Positions 38,501-50,500 of a DNA stretch of 64,000 nucleotides are shown here, piece after piece. A program made the translations under genes and the position numbers. The stretch's first letter is position 1. Every line of letters starts with the position of its first letter. The stretch is from the NCBI GenBank assembly GCA_963513935.1, contig OY740772.1, positions 12,370,098 to 12,434,097 of the forward strand. Reading direction: 5' to 3'. The stretch comes from Aphrophora alni. Taxonomy: Eukaryota; Arthropoda; Insecta; Hemiptera; Aphrophoridae. The notes under the pieces were generated by a model. That model made no database searches and was not told the origin of the DNA. It worked only from the letters and a program-made list of their open reading frames with translations.

Positions 38501-41500
38501 ATCTACTATATAAAGAAAAAGACAAACCATTGTAGAGATATCTAAACCTGCACAATATTTTAAATAATAATAATCAGTATAGAATTAGAAAGGGTTAGTA
38601 CAATAAGCTAACCTTTGGGACTCTTATTAATGATGTAGTAAAGACTCTCGCTGGGTCACAGGAGTATTTTGATCTGTCAAAGAATTTAGATTTTGTCACT
38701 CATGATATATTGATTAATAAATGGGTTTACTTGAGAGTCAAAAGAACAAGTTTAAATAGATTTAGTAAGAATAGGTGGAAAACTGAAATTCAGAAAAAAG
38801 GAGGTTTTCTTCAGATTGGTAATCTTTTCAGAATGGTGTTTTACAAGGGTCTGTGTTGGATCCAACATTGTTTCAGTTGTACCACGATTTATCTTATAAT
38901 ATACAATGTAATGTATATCATCACTTTAAACTAAAGCAAGTAATCAACAAATATTAAGGCAGAAATTATAAAACTAGTTGATTGGCTTTCTGTGAATGGA
39001 TTGAAATTAAATATTAATAAAACATAGCTTATTCATTTTAAAACGTCTAAATTAGACTTACTGATTGTTTGTTTGAAAATAATCTTAATTCGTATATTAT
39101 TTAATTGTTTTATCATTATTATCGGAACAAAATATAACTTACCTTAATTTTAACAGACGTTCTCTTCCGAATCCATTTCTCACGAGGTTGTCCTGGATTG
39201 AATCCTGCTAAATCTTTTTCATCCTGGTTCAGTGGAGGTAAAAATTCAAACCTGCACATCTAAAAACAAAAAATAAAATTAATTTTGTAAAGGAAAAGTC
39301 AAACATATTTACAATCATTTTTAATTACATAATAGTTGGTAATACATAGTCAATCTAGACAGTATACAATTTTTATTACATAAATAAATGTTTTAGTGAG
39401 CACTGGCTTGGCAATCCCGAGGGGGCCTAACTAGAGCTACACCTTATTCATGTAATCTTGGGTAAGATCCCGCTCTTTCATCTTTCCTATCAGGTCTTTC
39501 TTCACTCTTGTTAATTTTCGACCCTGATGTTATTACAGTATTCAAGGACTAGGGGTCTTTATTTAATGTTCTTTTATTTCTTGCTTTTAGGGTGATGATG
39601 ACAAGAGATTTTTCATTTTTAAACAACAAAGAAAAAACTAAGTACTCCAAAGTATATAAATGTAATGCATTTTATTAAAAGTAATATATTAATTTAATTC
39701 CATTTTAAATTTGAATGAATTAAATAAAACTAAAAAAATAAAAGGTTGAATCATTTTTCTTGATTGATTTTTATTAAATTAATACAATATTTATGTTTTT
39801 AAAGGAAATAGATTCGAATTTAACATAAGTGTTTTATAAAAGTAAAATTAAATGTAATGTGTTGGCCAAATGAAATATTCCTTAGCTAGTTTTTAGTTTT
39901 ATTTACTTACCGTCAGATGAAATTTTATACAATATAGCAAAAGCTATGAAAAAAACAAGTAGTATTTGTCAACAAAATAAAAAATGGCTTAAATGAATCT
40001 TATAAATAACATATAGTACAGGAAAAGTTTGGTAATCGCAATAAATTTCGTAACAGAGCTTCATGGTCTCAGGAAATTAAAAAAAAACTGATTTTTGATA
40101 TGCTGTCTGTTGAAAGTCTGAAAAATTTGTATTGAAAATGTAAAAATCCCGGTCATTTAAAAACGTTTTTTCTTGAAAAAATCTTGTGTATTACTCAACT
40201 CATGGCACACTAAATTCGACAGAAATTTGCAGATTTTGTTTTTGCATGTAATGGTACGAAAAATATAACGACTCTCTACTATGGCAAATAATATAATTTA
40301 AAACCCTGAGTTCACAAGAAAAAGTAATATATGTATAGTTACGAGATTCAGCAAGATGCACTCACTGATATGAGCATAGCAAGTGGAGCTTCTTTCAAAA
40401 ATGCACAGCTTCAAAACTCACCAAGGCCTAGATACTGACACCAACAAATTGAATAGAGACTTTTATACATGCATAGTGTACAGAAAATGTCATGCCACCA
40501 AACTGCAAGTGGTGGTTATATGGATAAAAATAAACAAAATAGTTCCTATAAAAATATGTCCGGAGACAATTCATTTTCCATATGTTGAGCATTTGTATTT
40601 TTCTTTTTTTAAAATAATTACAGCTTTTGAAATTATTACTATTTTGAGTTAAAATTTGGTATATAACTTACATTTTTTAAACAACGGTTTACCAGTATAT
40701 CAAGAATCAAAACCTTATCTTGTGAATTTTCAAAATGGTGTCCATGAATATTTTCTGTAAAGTTAATGGTTTTAGTGATATTCATTATTAAAAATTTCAA
40801 ATCGTCACCATTTCCACAATTTAAGTGATACAGTTTTGATTTTTGATATACTGATAAAAATGTAACATGGAAAATGTGTATAAAAAATTTCAACTCAAAT
40901 CTTCATAATTTCAAAAGCTATATTTATTTCTCAAAAACAGCAAGATGGCCGACAGATGGAGAGCGAAGCATTTCCAGACATATGTTTATAGGAATACGTT
41001 TCTTTATTTTAACCCATATAATCACCACTTAAAGTTTGGAATGACATTTTCTGAACACTTTGTATACATGTACGAGGCTCGTTAGTGTCTAGCTAACATA
41101 AAAAAACTATTGATATACACAATTACGGAGTTAAGAAAACTTGTGTAACAACTGTTTTAAACAAATTTACCCTATACCATGTATACTGTGGTAAAACCCC
41201 TTGATCTACAAATATAACTTAACTGTCCAAGAAAACAACTTCTGGGCATTACATTTAGAGAATCTGCTTGTAATAACTATCTATAATGGGGGTGGGTAAG
41301 TACCATGATGATGCCCATGAACTGGTTTTCATAAAATGTTATTATATGAATTATATAAAGAATAACTTACTTGTCTTAAAAGGAAGGCAATAACATCAGA
41401 AGATTCCCAATAACTTGCATGAAACAGATGAGGTAAGGCATTGGTAGGGAAGTTGGCCAGACCTTCTGGACAGTAGAGAGCATAGTCCAGCCTTTTGTTA

Positions 41501-44500
41501 CCCCACCACCTTTGTGCCACTGTAAAAATATACAAAATAATTTACATATGAACAAACTTTCAACATATATCACTTTTCCCCCGCAAGCCAAGCTTCCCAT
41601 GTCCGGCAGTTTTCAGCGTTGTTTTTCTACTTATTTGTTGATTCTCTGATTTTTGTGACTAGCTCGTGATCACAGTCAGGATTCCTATTGAATTGTTGAG
41701 CCTGTCATTGTACCGGTTGCCAAGCTATGGAAAATGGATACTACATCAAACTCAGGTGAGGAAATAAATGTCATGTATCTGGCAATTCTCCTTCCCACTT
41801 GCGACATGAATGGCTACTGTAAAGCAAACTGGTCAGATTTGTGTTTTTTTAGTAAGGTGTGCTAAATTTATTATGACCAGTTCAATTTAATGTACATGGC
41901 GACAGGGGGCCAATATATCACTGGACTAGTACATAATGTACTATATGAATATCGGTAAAACAGCGTCTATTATCCGCCGAACTAGAGTTAAGTGTGTCTA
42001 GTGGTAATTTTTAGTAAAATAGTAAATTCCTTTAAAATTAATTGTTAAGTTAAATTATCAAAATTGGTTAGACACTTTTTTTGGAGCAATTCACTAGAAT
42101 ATAAATTCATATCTCAGAGTCCCAGAGATAAACGGCTGGCTACTCCAAATATTATTTGGTTGGCCTAATAGGGAAACCGCTGCAATGGTTGCTACCACTT
42201 GGTATGGTAACTAATGTTTGCCTAGGTTAGTCTCAATATTTTGGATAATGTACTGCTATTGCTCAAGCCCATTTTCAGGTTTAAATTGTTACACCAAGTC
42301 TGCCCATGCACCATCAAGTACCCAGTTTTGAAGAGATTAATTAATTAATATTACATTACCAAATTAAAGCTAATTGAACACTCACACAACACCAACATCA
42401 ATTAAGAACAGAGCTGACCTTGGGCAAAATCTATTTTCAAACTTGTATACAGTAGACTCTCATAAATCCGGACTATTGTGACGGATGGCCGGTCCAGATT
42501 CCGAAAAATCCGGATTTCCCGGAGTCGGAGATAAGTCGGCCGCAGGGCCGATACGAGTGGTGATAAGTTGCACATTCAATCGCTACCGGCCCATGCCGAT
42601 ACCCAACGACATTTGTTACACTCTGATACATTAACTAACTAATGGTACTGTTACAGTACTGGACGGCAATTAAGTAAAACACAGGCCGTGTCAATTACTT
42701 CAGCCGCGCGGAAACTTCCACTGCTCATGAATCATTTCAAAATATGTCATTCATGCAATGCGGAAGATCGCGTGAAAATTGAAGGTGCTAAAGCGGCAAA
42801 TTGTTATTTTAAAATATTTTACTGTCCGGTCCGGATTTACCGGAGTACGGATTTTCGTGATCCGAATTTATGAGAGTTACTGTGGTTTTAAATAATAAAT
42901 TAAATCATCCGAGTTGGAGATTGGGCTTCCGGAAAAACTTCGAACATCACGACCCCAATTATTTAACCAACCATGGTTAATTTGGAAATTAAATGATAAA
43001 CCCATAAAATAAAACAAGACAGAACTTCACAACACGACTATTGCCTGGATGGTCAGAATACTACTTCCCCAGTTTGACTAGTGTAGTCTACTAAACACAC
43101 AAGTTACGCTCAGCTGTTCACTGCTGTATTCCAAATGGAATGCTGCTCAAGTAGGACTCTTCAACTTCCGACCCAAACTCAGTGACCTTGTCACACCGTA
43201 CGGCCTAGCTAAAATCGATAAGTGCATGTTACGTTTCATATTCAATGGAAAATGGTGCAACCTAGCAGATATTTTTTAACTCCATAGTAGCCAGGAACAA
43301 CCAGTTCCTTTAAAAAAAGAAGAAAGGATTATAGAGTTATATTGTTATATGTCTCTGCCGACCTAGTTTCTTCCGCAATAATTTTTCTCACTGTTTTTCT
43401 AATTTGTAGTTTTGATTCTATTACTTATTCAAAAGTGTATTATAACTGTAAACTTAGTTACTAGTTGTTATAAATATAACTGAATATTTCAGTTATATAA
43501 CTAGTTGTTATATAATCTGAACATTTCTTGTGGATTAGTGTAGTATTTGTTTATGAAATGGCATGGGCATAGCCCACATGAAACAGTAAAATGGGCCTTG
43601 TTTCAAGTAAAAGTTAAAAGTAAAATAGGCTTTCATTTTTAAGCCCTTTGCTAACAATTTTTGTTTATTAATTTGAATACATTATTCTAGCATTTCTAGC
43701 ACTGTCTTAACTTCTACTGAAACATTCCAGATGAGCTCCATTAAACAAAAAATTGTTTCGTACTCCATTCTCTTGTAAAGAAGTTGTCTTACTATATTAA
43801 CCTAACCCAATTAACTTCCTTTCTCTTCTATTTATAGGATTCACTCTCTTCTATGATTAATTGATATCCTACTGTTATCTATTATAAATGTTAGATTATT
43901 AAACATTATATCTGACAGATTATTTATTTATCATTTATTAAATACTGTTTTTTTAATTTAATTTTAAATATTTTCCAGTATGTTTACGGTCTACACTTGG
44001 TACAGTAATGAAATGAAAGATTGTGCAAAATTATTACATTAATGTAGCAAGGCTAAATGGTTAACCCATTGCGTATCTTCACCATTCCCAGCATGCACGC
44101 TTCCACTAGACTAAAAGCACAACCCTGTGCTGAGCATACAATCCTTAATATTGAATAGGATTGTTCACTGTATTTTCTGTGTAGTTCAAAATTATGTTGC
44201 TAGATGGTATGGGCGTGGTCTGTGACATCATTTCAGCTTGTTCATGTATTTTATGTAGTAGACTTCTTATTGAAAGCCGATTTATTGTTAAGTTTTTATG
44301 CGCCTATGTCGTGTGCAATATGGAGCGATATTTATGAAGTTCTGAGTTAGATAAATTATTACTGAATAGTTGTAGTTTCTAGATTAACGCACTTTTCTAC
44401 ATTTAAATTTAATTAAAGTTTTTAACATAAATTTAATGATAAAAACTAATACAGTAAATAAAATCAAGTTTCATGTGATGTTGGATTATTACTAACTTCG

Positions 44501-47500
44501 ATCTGTGCCAAATAAATTTAAGTAGAAATTTTACTTTATAAATAATGTAATAGTACGATGTAGTTTTCTTACTACAGTAGAACCCCTCAAACTCGACCCC
44601 CTCAAACTCGACATTCCGTCAAACTCGACAGGGCCAGTGACAAGGAGCATGGGATTTCCAAGGTCATTCACTGCATTGTTTTACGCCATGTGCGCCTGCC
44701 AGATGCCCGGAGGTTGAGGCTTGTTACTTTTGTTTATACAGCTGTGAGGGATGCTCCTTTGTCTAGCCACTTTCTAATCCTACTGTATAGTAGAGGCCAA
44801 AGTTAAAGATAAAGGGTCCAGGTAGACCAGGACAGCCCTAAACATTTGTTGTCAAAACATTCATATTGTTGTGAACCCAAGCGCCTAACCACCCGGATGC
44901 CACCGGTCATTATTAGCACCGATTCCATTAAAGCAAGCGGCAAGTCTTTTGTCATAACAATTCAACGGAGCGTCGTAGAACTATGATTCAAGTTTTGTAA
45001 TAAAGGTCTTAACCATGTGAGAAAAATGATCCGACTCTTAATTATATGCGATCAGTAGTTCAATTTATAGCATTTGTATTGGACTGTGTTTGGTATGGAC
45101 ATTCTTTTTCTTCGGCGACTTCGAGATGAAGCTGCCAGACGTCCAGTCGAAAATGAAAAACAAAGATCAATCAAAAGTTTTTTCAAACAATTCTAACTTT
45201 GCTCTAATGTTTTTTTTTTATATAAAATTGTTTTAATCTTTAAAAATATTTAATGGACTGTCTGTTTTTTACTGTAGACTTTACTGTAAATTTTATTACA
45301 GCATATTAGGATAGGTCTTTTTAGTTTACTAAACCTATTGTACAAGGCCAACACTTTTTAAATCTCATTTGACCGATCGATAAATTTAATTTTAATGTGT
45401 GATTGAACACACTATTTTTTTGTTGTCAGGCAGGGACTTTTTTGCAATAAACGTTTAATCATTGATAATCAATAAATATACAGTTATTTAAAATAATTTT
45501 GAGTATTTGTTGCAAACCTAACCATTAAATACCAAAGTTCCCTAAAACTCGACAACCCCCAAACTCGACAACCTTAAAGTCCACATTGTGTCGAGTTTGA
45601 GGGGTTCTACTGTATTACAAAACTTATAACTTAAAAATAAATTAACAGGCTATATAAACTTAATAGAAATACCTACAATACAGAATCGAGAGTACTAGTA
45701 TCGTGTTTCATATAATGTAAATTCGTACCGGCAAGTGCCGTGTGCGAAGAATTAAATAGATCCACAATAGGTTAAACACATTTATCAACTTTTACACTTT
45801 TGTCCTTGTAGGCAACATCAAATTTGGGTGGCACGACATAACTGTCCAATAAAATATCCAAAAAATTTGTTGCAATGAAAAATACAACTTTGCAACTCTT
45901 TACGTAACTACAATGCTTCCAAACAAGTATAGAAAATGTCAGAAATAGTACAATAAAGAATATTAAAAATGAATAAAACATTGTATTAAAAATTCTTACA
46001 GGAGTTGATTGTGTGAAGTGGGAGGGAGTCGATAACTCCTGACATTGTGCTCTGTATACTGACTTCAGAGAGTCTGCGAAGATGTAGACCTGGTGACGCT
46101 ACGTTGAGACTGTCGGAGAATAGTTGTGGGTTTGTATGTACAATCTCCACTGGAAAACAGCAATATATGTACATCACCTTCTGTTTGTTAAATAATGTTT
46201 ATTGTTTAGATTTTAATTTTTTTTCTGAATGTATTATGAAACATTTATTAGATTTCTGATTAAAATGAAAGATAAGGTAGTGAAAAAATATCCAAATTTG
46301 TTAACCATTTTAGAATGAACTTCCAATATATTGTATGTTATTTTACTGCAAAAAAAAATTAACTACCAATTAATCGGAAACCTTTTTATTTCTTTATTGT
46401 AACTTTTTTTAATGAAATTTCTTTTTAAGATAAATAACTAATCATTAGGGTAAAAAACTAATATTTACAACATAAAAGTGCCAAAATAATAGTGAATCAA
46501 TACATTATAACTGAATCACTAATAATCAGTTGTTACCAATGATTAAGTAGGTGCAGTCATCACCCACCCATTACGTTTACATAGTATGTTCGTGAATTGT
46601 GAGTTAATTGCATGATGACAGTGAGGTTGAATTTTTAGAATCATCTTAAAATGAACAATCGTATTCTGAATCGTTTGTCGATGACATTGATAGAGACCTA
46701 AAACTTTTAATAGTTTTTCAATTTTAAGTGAACCAAACATTAGACCTATTTCAATATCTTCAAAATTGGTGTTTCATCTTTCTTGTCCTATGATAATAAA
46801 ACTCACTTTAAATTAATTGAAATTTTATTTTCATGTATGAAATTAATCGTATGACATACATATGCAAGTGCAAGTGATGTGTCAAATATTCACATGACAT
46901 AAATCTAAGACAATTTCAGTTGTTTCAGCAATACAGTATATTTGATAACATAAAACACATGCAGTAACTTGACAATAAATACAAATGACATGTCCAATAT
47001 TTACTCATTTTAACTTGTCACAAATAATAGCAACATATTATACTTCATACTTGGAAACAAGAAGTTGTATCCTCATGGGAAATTCTCTTGACCAATGTTA
47101 CAGATTTTGTTTTTACATATTATGTTCACTATGTCTATAAAGAAGGTCAAAAAAGGCCTATATAGTTTTGACGGATAAGACGCCAATTAATCAACAGTCA
47201 TCAGACAGGTCTCACGAACTCACTTAGATTTACTTCGTTAAAAAATGTGAATGTTTGTTTTGACAATTTGACAGACACTGGTAGATGAAAAGAGATGAAC
47301 AGGGTCGCAGCAGGCTCACTTTGAAGATGTACAGTACACCTTAAAACTATCACAGTGATATACAGTGCTCATACACTCAGTTTTTGTTATTTAGGATATT
47401 TTGGCTCAAAATAATTATCCGGATTTTGATAAAATTATTTGTAAATCACTGACTTCATAATCATAAAAATTATGTACTACAACGGAAATTCGTTGTATGG

Positions 47501-50500
47501 GGTTATATTTTGGTCAAAAAAGAAAAATATCAAAAAATAATCCCAATGCAAGGTTTGGATGTTTTGTAGAACTTTTTACTGATTATAGCCGGTCGGTGAG
47601 ATTGAACTATGAAATGGTCTAAGGTCAACTCTTGCCGGCTTGTTCTAACAGTAAATTCCTAGGTCGGCAGATTTTGAATTGAAAAATCATTTTTTATGAA
47701 TTTTGAAAATGTGAAATAATAATGTATAAGGATATGTAGTTGTAATACAAGTTGTATGCAATACATATCTAGTACTGTTATTTCATATTAACTAACAGAC
47801 GTTACGGCATATTTAAATGAAGAATTTAAAAATTTTCAAAATTAATAGAAAATAAAAAAACCTTGTTATTTCTGGAAATAAAATGTAATTTTAAGAAATA
47901 AATATTCTTGTTAAAATTTGGAAAAAATTGATATTTAAAAAGTTAGCAGAAAAGCATAAATATAAAAGTTAATAAAAGTAAATAAAAATAAATTTTGAGA
48001 AAAGAATTATATAGAGTCATTTAAATAAATAAAGTTATATCATAATTAATAATTAAAAATTAAAATTTAGTTAAAACAAAAGAGTTATAGTTTTCACGCT
48101 ATAGTATGAAAACGAAAAAAAGATGAGAAGTGGAAATTTTGCAAAAATGATTAAAAACCTAATATCTAAGAGTTGTGTAAATTTCAGGAAAATCAGTCAA
48201 TAAATAAACCCCAAACCCAAAGGTGTGAAAAGACGCACTGGATTACATCACTACGGGAAGTCGCAGAGTTATGTTATCACGGCTAGTGCGTTGAAATCAC
48301 GGAATAAACAAAGTGACAAAGTTTGAAAACAAAAACTTTAAAGGTGTGAGAATTAAAAACTGTAAATTACGCAAATTCTTACGTAAGCGATTAAAGGCGA
48401 ATGAATAGTCCAACAAATGTCATTCGAAGTGCGGGAAATTGCCGCGGTCGAGAGCTACAAGACACCGGTTACGTAAAAACGAAAAAACTGTTAGGAAAAG
48501 TGTTATAGACAATTAAAAGAAAACAATGAAGATTTTTACATCGGCCAGTTACAAGTTGCAGAGTTTAAATGTTCAAGGATAAGTGACGTAGTTGTAGGCG
48601 GAGCCAGAATACCAACTTACAGCAAAAATAGATTAAAGGATTAATAGAGCAAAGTAATTAAAAAAGGACAATTAAAACACGGTAAACGTAATAAATAAAG
48701 TAATAATAAATAACTGAATCACCTACACCAAAAATAATCAAGAAAATTGCATTGAAAGACACTATAAATGGAACTATCGTATCGGTCCAGAGAGGGAGAA
48801 AAATTGGTATCGATATACGATAGTTTTTGGCTATAAAAAGAGCCGCACGAATCTCATTGAGGTCTCTCATAAAAAATTCGTCGAACAAGTGCTAGGGGTG
48901 ACTATGCCCGATGGTCAACTCAAAATTGTGAGGTCTCTCTTAAAAAATTGGTAGAACAAGTGCTAGGGGTGACTATGCCCGATGGTCAACTCAAAATTGT
49001 AAGTGGTCTCTCATAAAAAATTCGTCGAACAAGTGCTAGGGGTGACTATGCCCGATGGTCAACTCAAAATTGTGAGGTCTCTCTTAAAAAATTGGTAGAA
49101 CAAATGCTAGGGGTGACTATGCCCGATGGTCAACTCAAAATTGTAAGTGCTCTCTCATAAAAAATTCGTCGAACAAGTGCTAGGGGTGACTATGCCCGAT
49201 GGTCAACTCAAAATTGTGAGGTCTCTCGAATAAAAATTGTTGAACAAGTGCCAGGGGTGGCTATGCCAGTTTGCCGACTCAAAATTCTCAGTAAAGAAGT
49301 TTAAGTGTTACTATGCCAAAGTATTAAAAAGTGTCGTCGAGAGTGATAGGAGGTGATAGATTCGAACCAACCAGCCAGCCTTCTAAACTCCATGGAAAAG
49401 AAATGAGACATCTGTAATCGCTAAGTACAACCAACCAGACACCAGAGGACCATCAGCATCCCAGGACTCAGGATCTTCAACACGGCGGTCAAGGTCTGAG
49501 AAAAATCCAAATTTCCTTTTTAAAGGGCAAAATTGGCCCGATTTTAGAGTATCACTGATTTTCCTGAGATAAATTTTTTTTATGTAATTAAATAAATGTG
49601 TTAAAATAGATAATGTTAAACTCATGTGTGGATAAAAATCTTTATAGATAAATAAATTTGATAAATTAAATAATTTGAATTCATATATAAATAGAAATCT
49701 TTATATAGATCAATTTTAATAAAGTTATGAGTGATTGCCTTCTACTCGAAAAAAGAAATATTTTAGTTGTTATCAGTTAATTTTCATTACAGAAATTGTT
49801 TTTGAGTTTTATTTGTTGACTTGTGTCAAGATTATTATTTCCAGTTGTTTTTGTTTCAAGTAATTAAAAGAATTAATTTTTTTATATATTCTCTAAAACT
49901 GTGTTTTATTTAGAATTGGTCACACAATTATATGCTATATTTGCAGGTTTGTTATAATAAAAAAGGGTAAAATATATTGTATCAAAGAGGTATTCCTAAG
50001 GACACGCACCTACGAGATTAAAATTAGAAAATAAAGTAAATTCGTGTTCTCCCTGAGAAATAGGGTAATCTTAAATACAGTTACTGGAAGTCATAAATAA
50101 AAAGGGGGGTACCGGTAATTTGGGGCAACTCAAATTATCGAAGAAGTTATTCAATCCAGGCCAGCAAGATAGTAAGCCAAAAAAAAAAACTTCCAGTGGA
50201 TTGAATAATTTATTCTTTTTGTCACGCGAGAACGAATCCTGTAGGCTAAAAATCTCAGGATTCGAGACTATTACGTATTAATAAAGATAGGGGGCGTAAT
50301 TAGTCTGACTCTAAAAAAGGTAGAGTTTTTTCGTTGTAGTAAATTATTAATTATGGTTTATCGTGATTGAATGGTTTCAAAATAATCCTTGTTCAATCAA
50401 ATTTAAAAAAAGTTGTTTGTCCAGGACTTATTTTATAATTAGAATACTCAGTCATTTGACTTATTTTAAAATTGAACAGGTTACACATAACATGAACTGT

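Larger units (their letters stand above)
35688..39142 (-). other. rdgB intron J-K
   Basis: It holds a dispersed repeat (35830-36420), a piggyBac-type MITE (36501-37018), another dispersed repeat (37440-37690), a DDE transposase pseudogene (37695-38420), a TA microsatellite (38452-38495) and an RT fragment (38630-39050). Confidence 0.75.
39260..41370 (-). other. rdgB intron I-J
   Basis: It holds a SINE-like copy (39400-39642), a foldback element (40424-41095) and a dispersed repeat (41080-41290). The 40030-40380 piece resembles 35830-36420. Confidence 0.7.
41520..45999 (-). other. rdgB intron H-I
   Basis: Two Tigger/pogo elements (42450-42882 and 44575-45612). The segment 42900-44570 is unassigned: it contains some higher-GC sequence (43000-43270), but I see no coding or TE signature. 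Confidence 0.7.
47580..50340. mobile_element. possible LTR-like composite repeat with TATA box and tandem array
   Basis: This stretch has a different texture from its surroundings: higher GC patches, a TATAAAA at 48832, the 71/73-bp array and, near 50125, TTTGGGGCAACTC, which looks like an LTR end followed by a primer-binding site. No gag/pol frames were found, and the outer borders are uncertain. Confidence 0.35.

Noticed and set aside
38316..38513. 65-codon ORF ending in repeated Ile-Tyr
   Set aside because: It is antisense to the transposase pseudogene and runs through a TA microsatellite.
48859..49292. CRISPR array
   Set aside because: Units are directly adjacent with no unique spacers, and the genome is eukaryotic.
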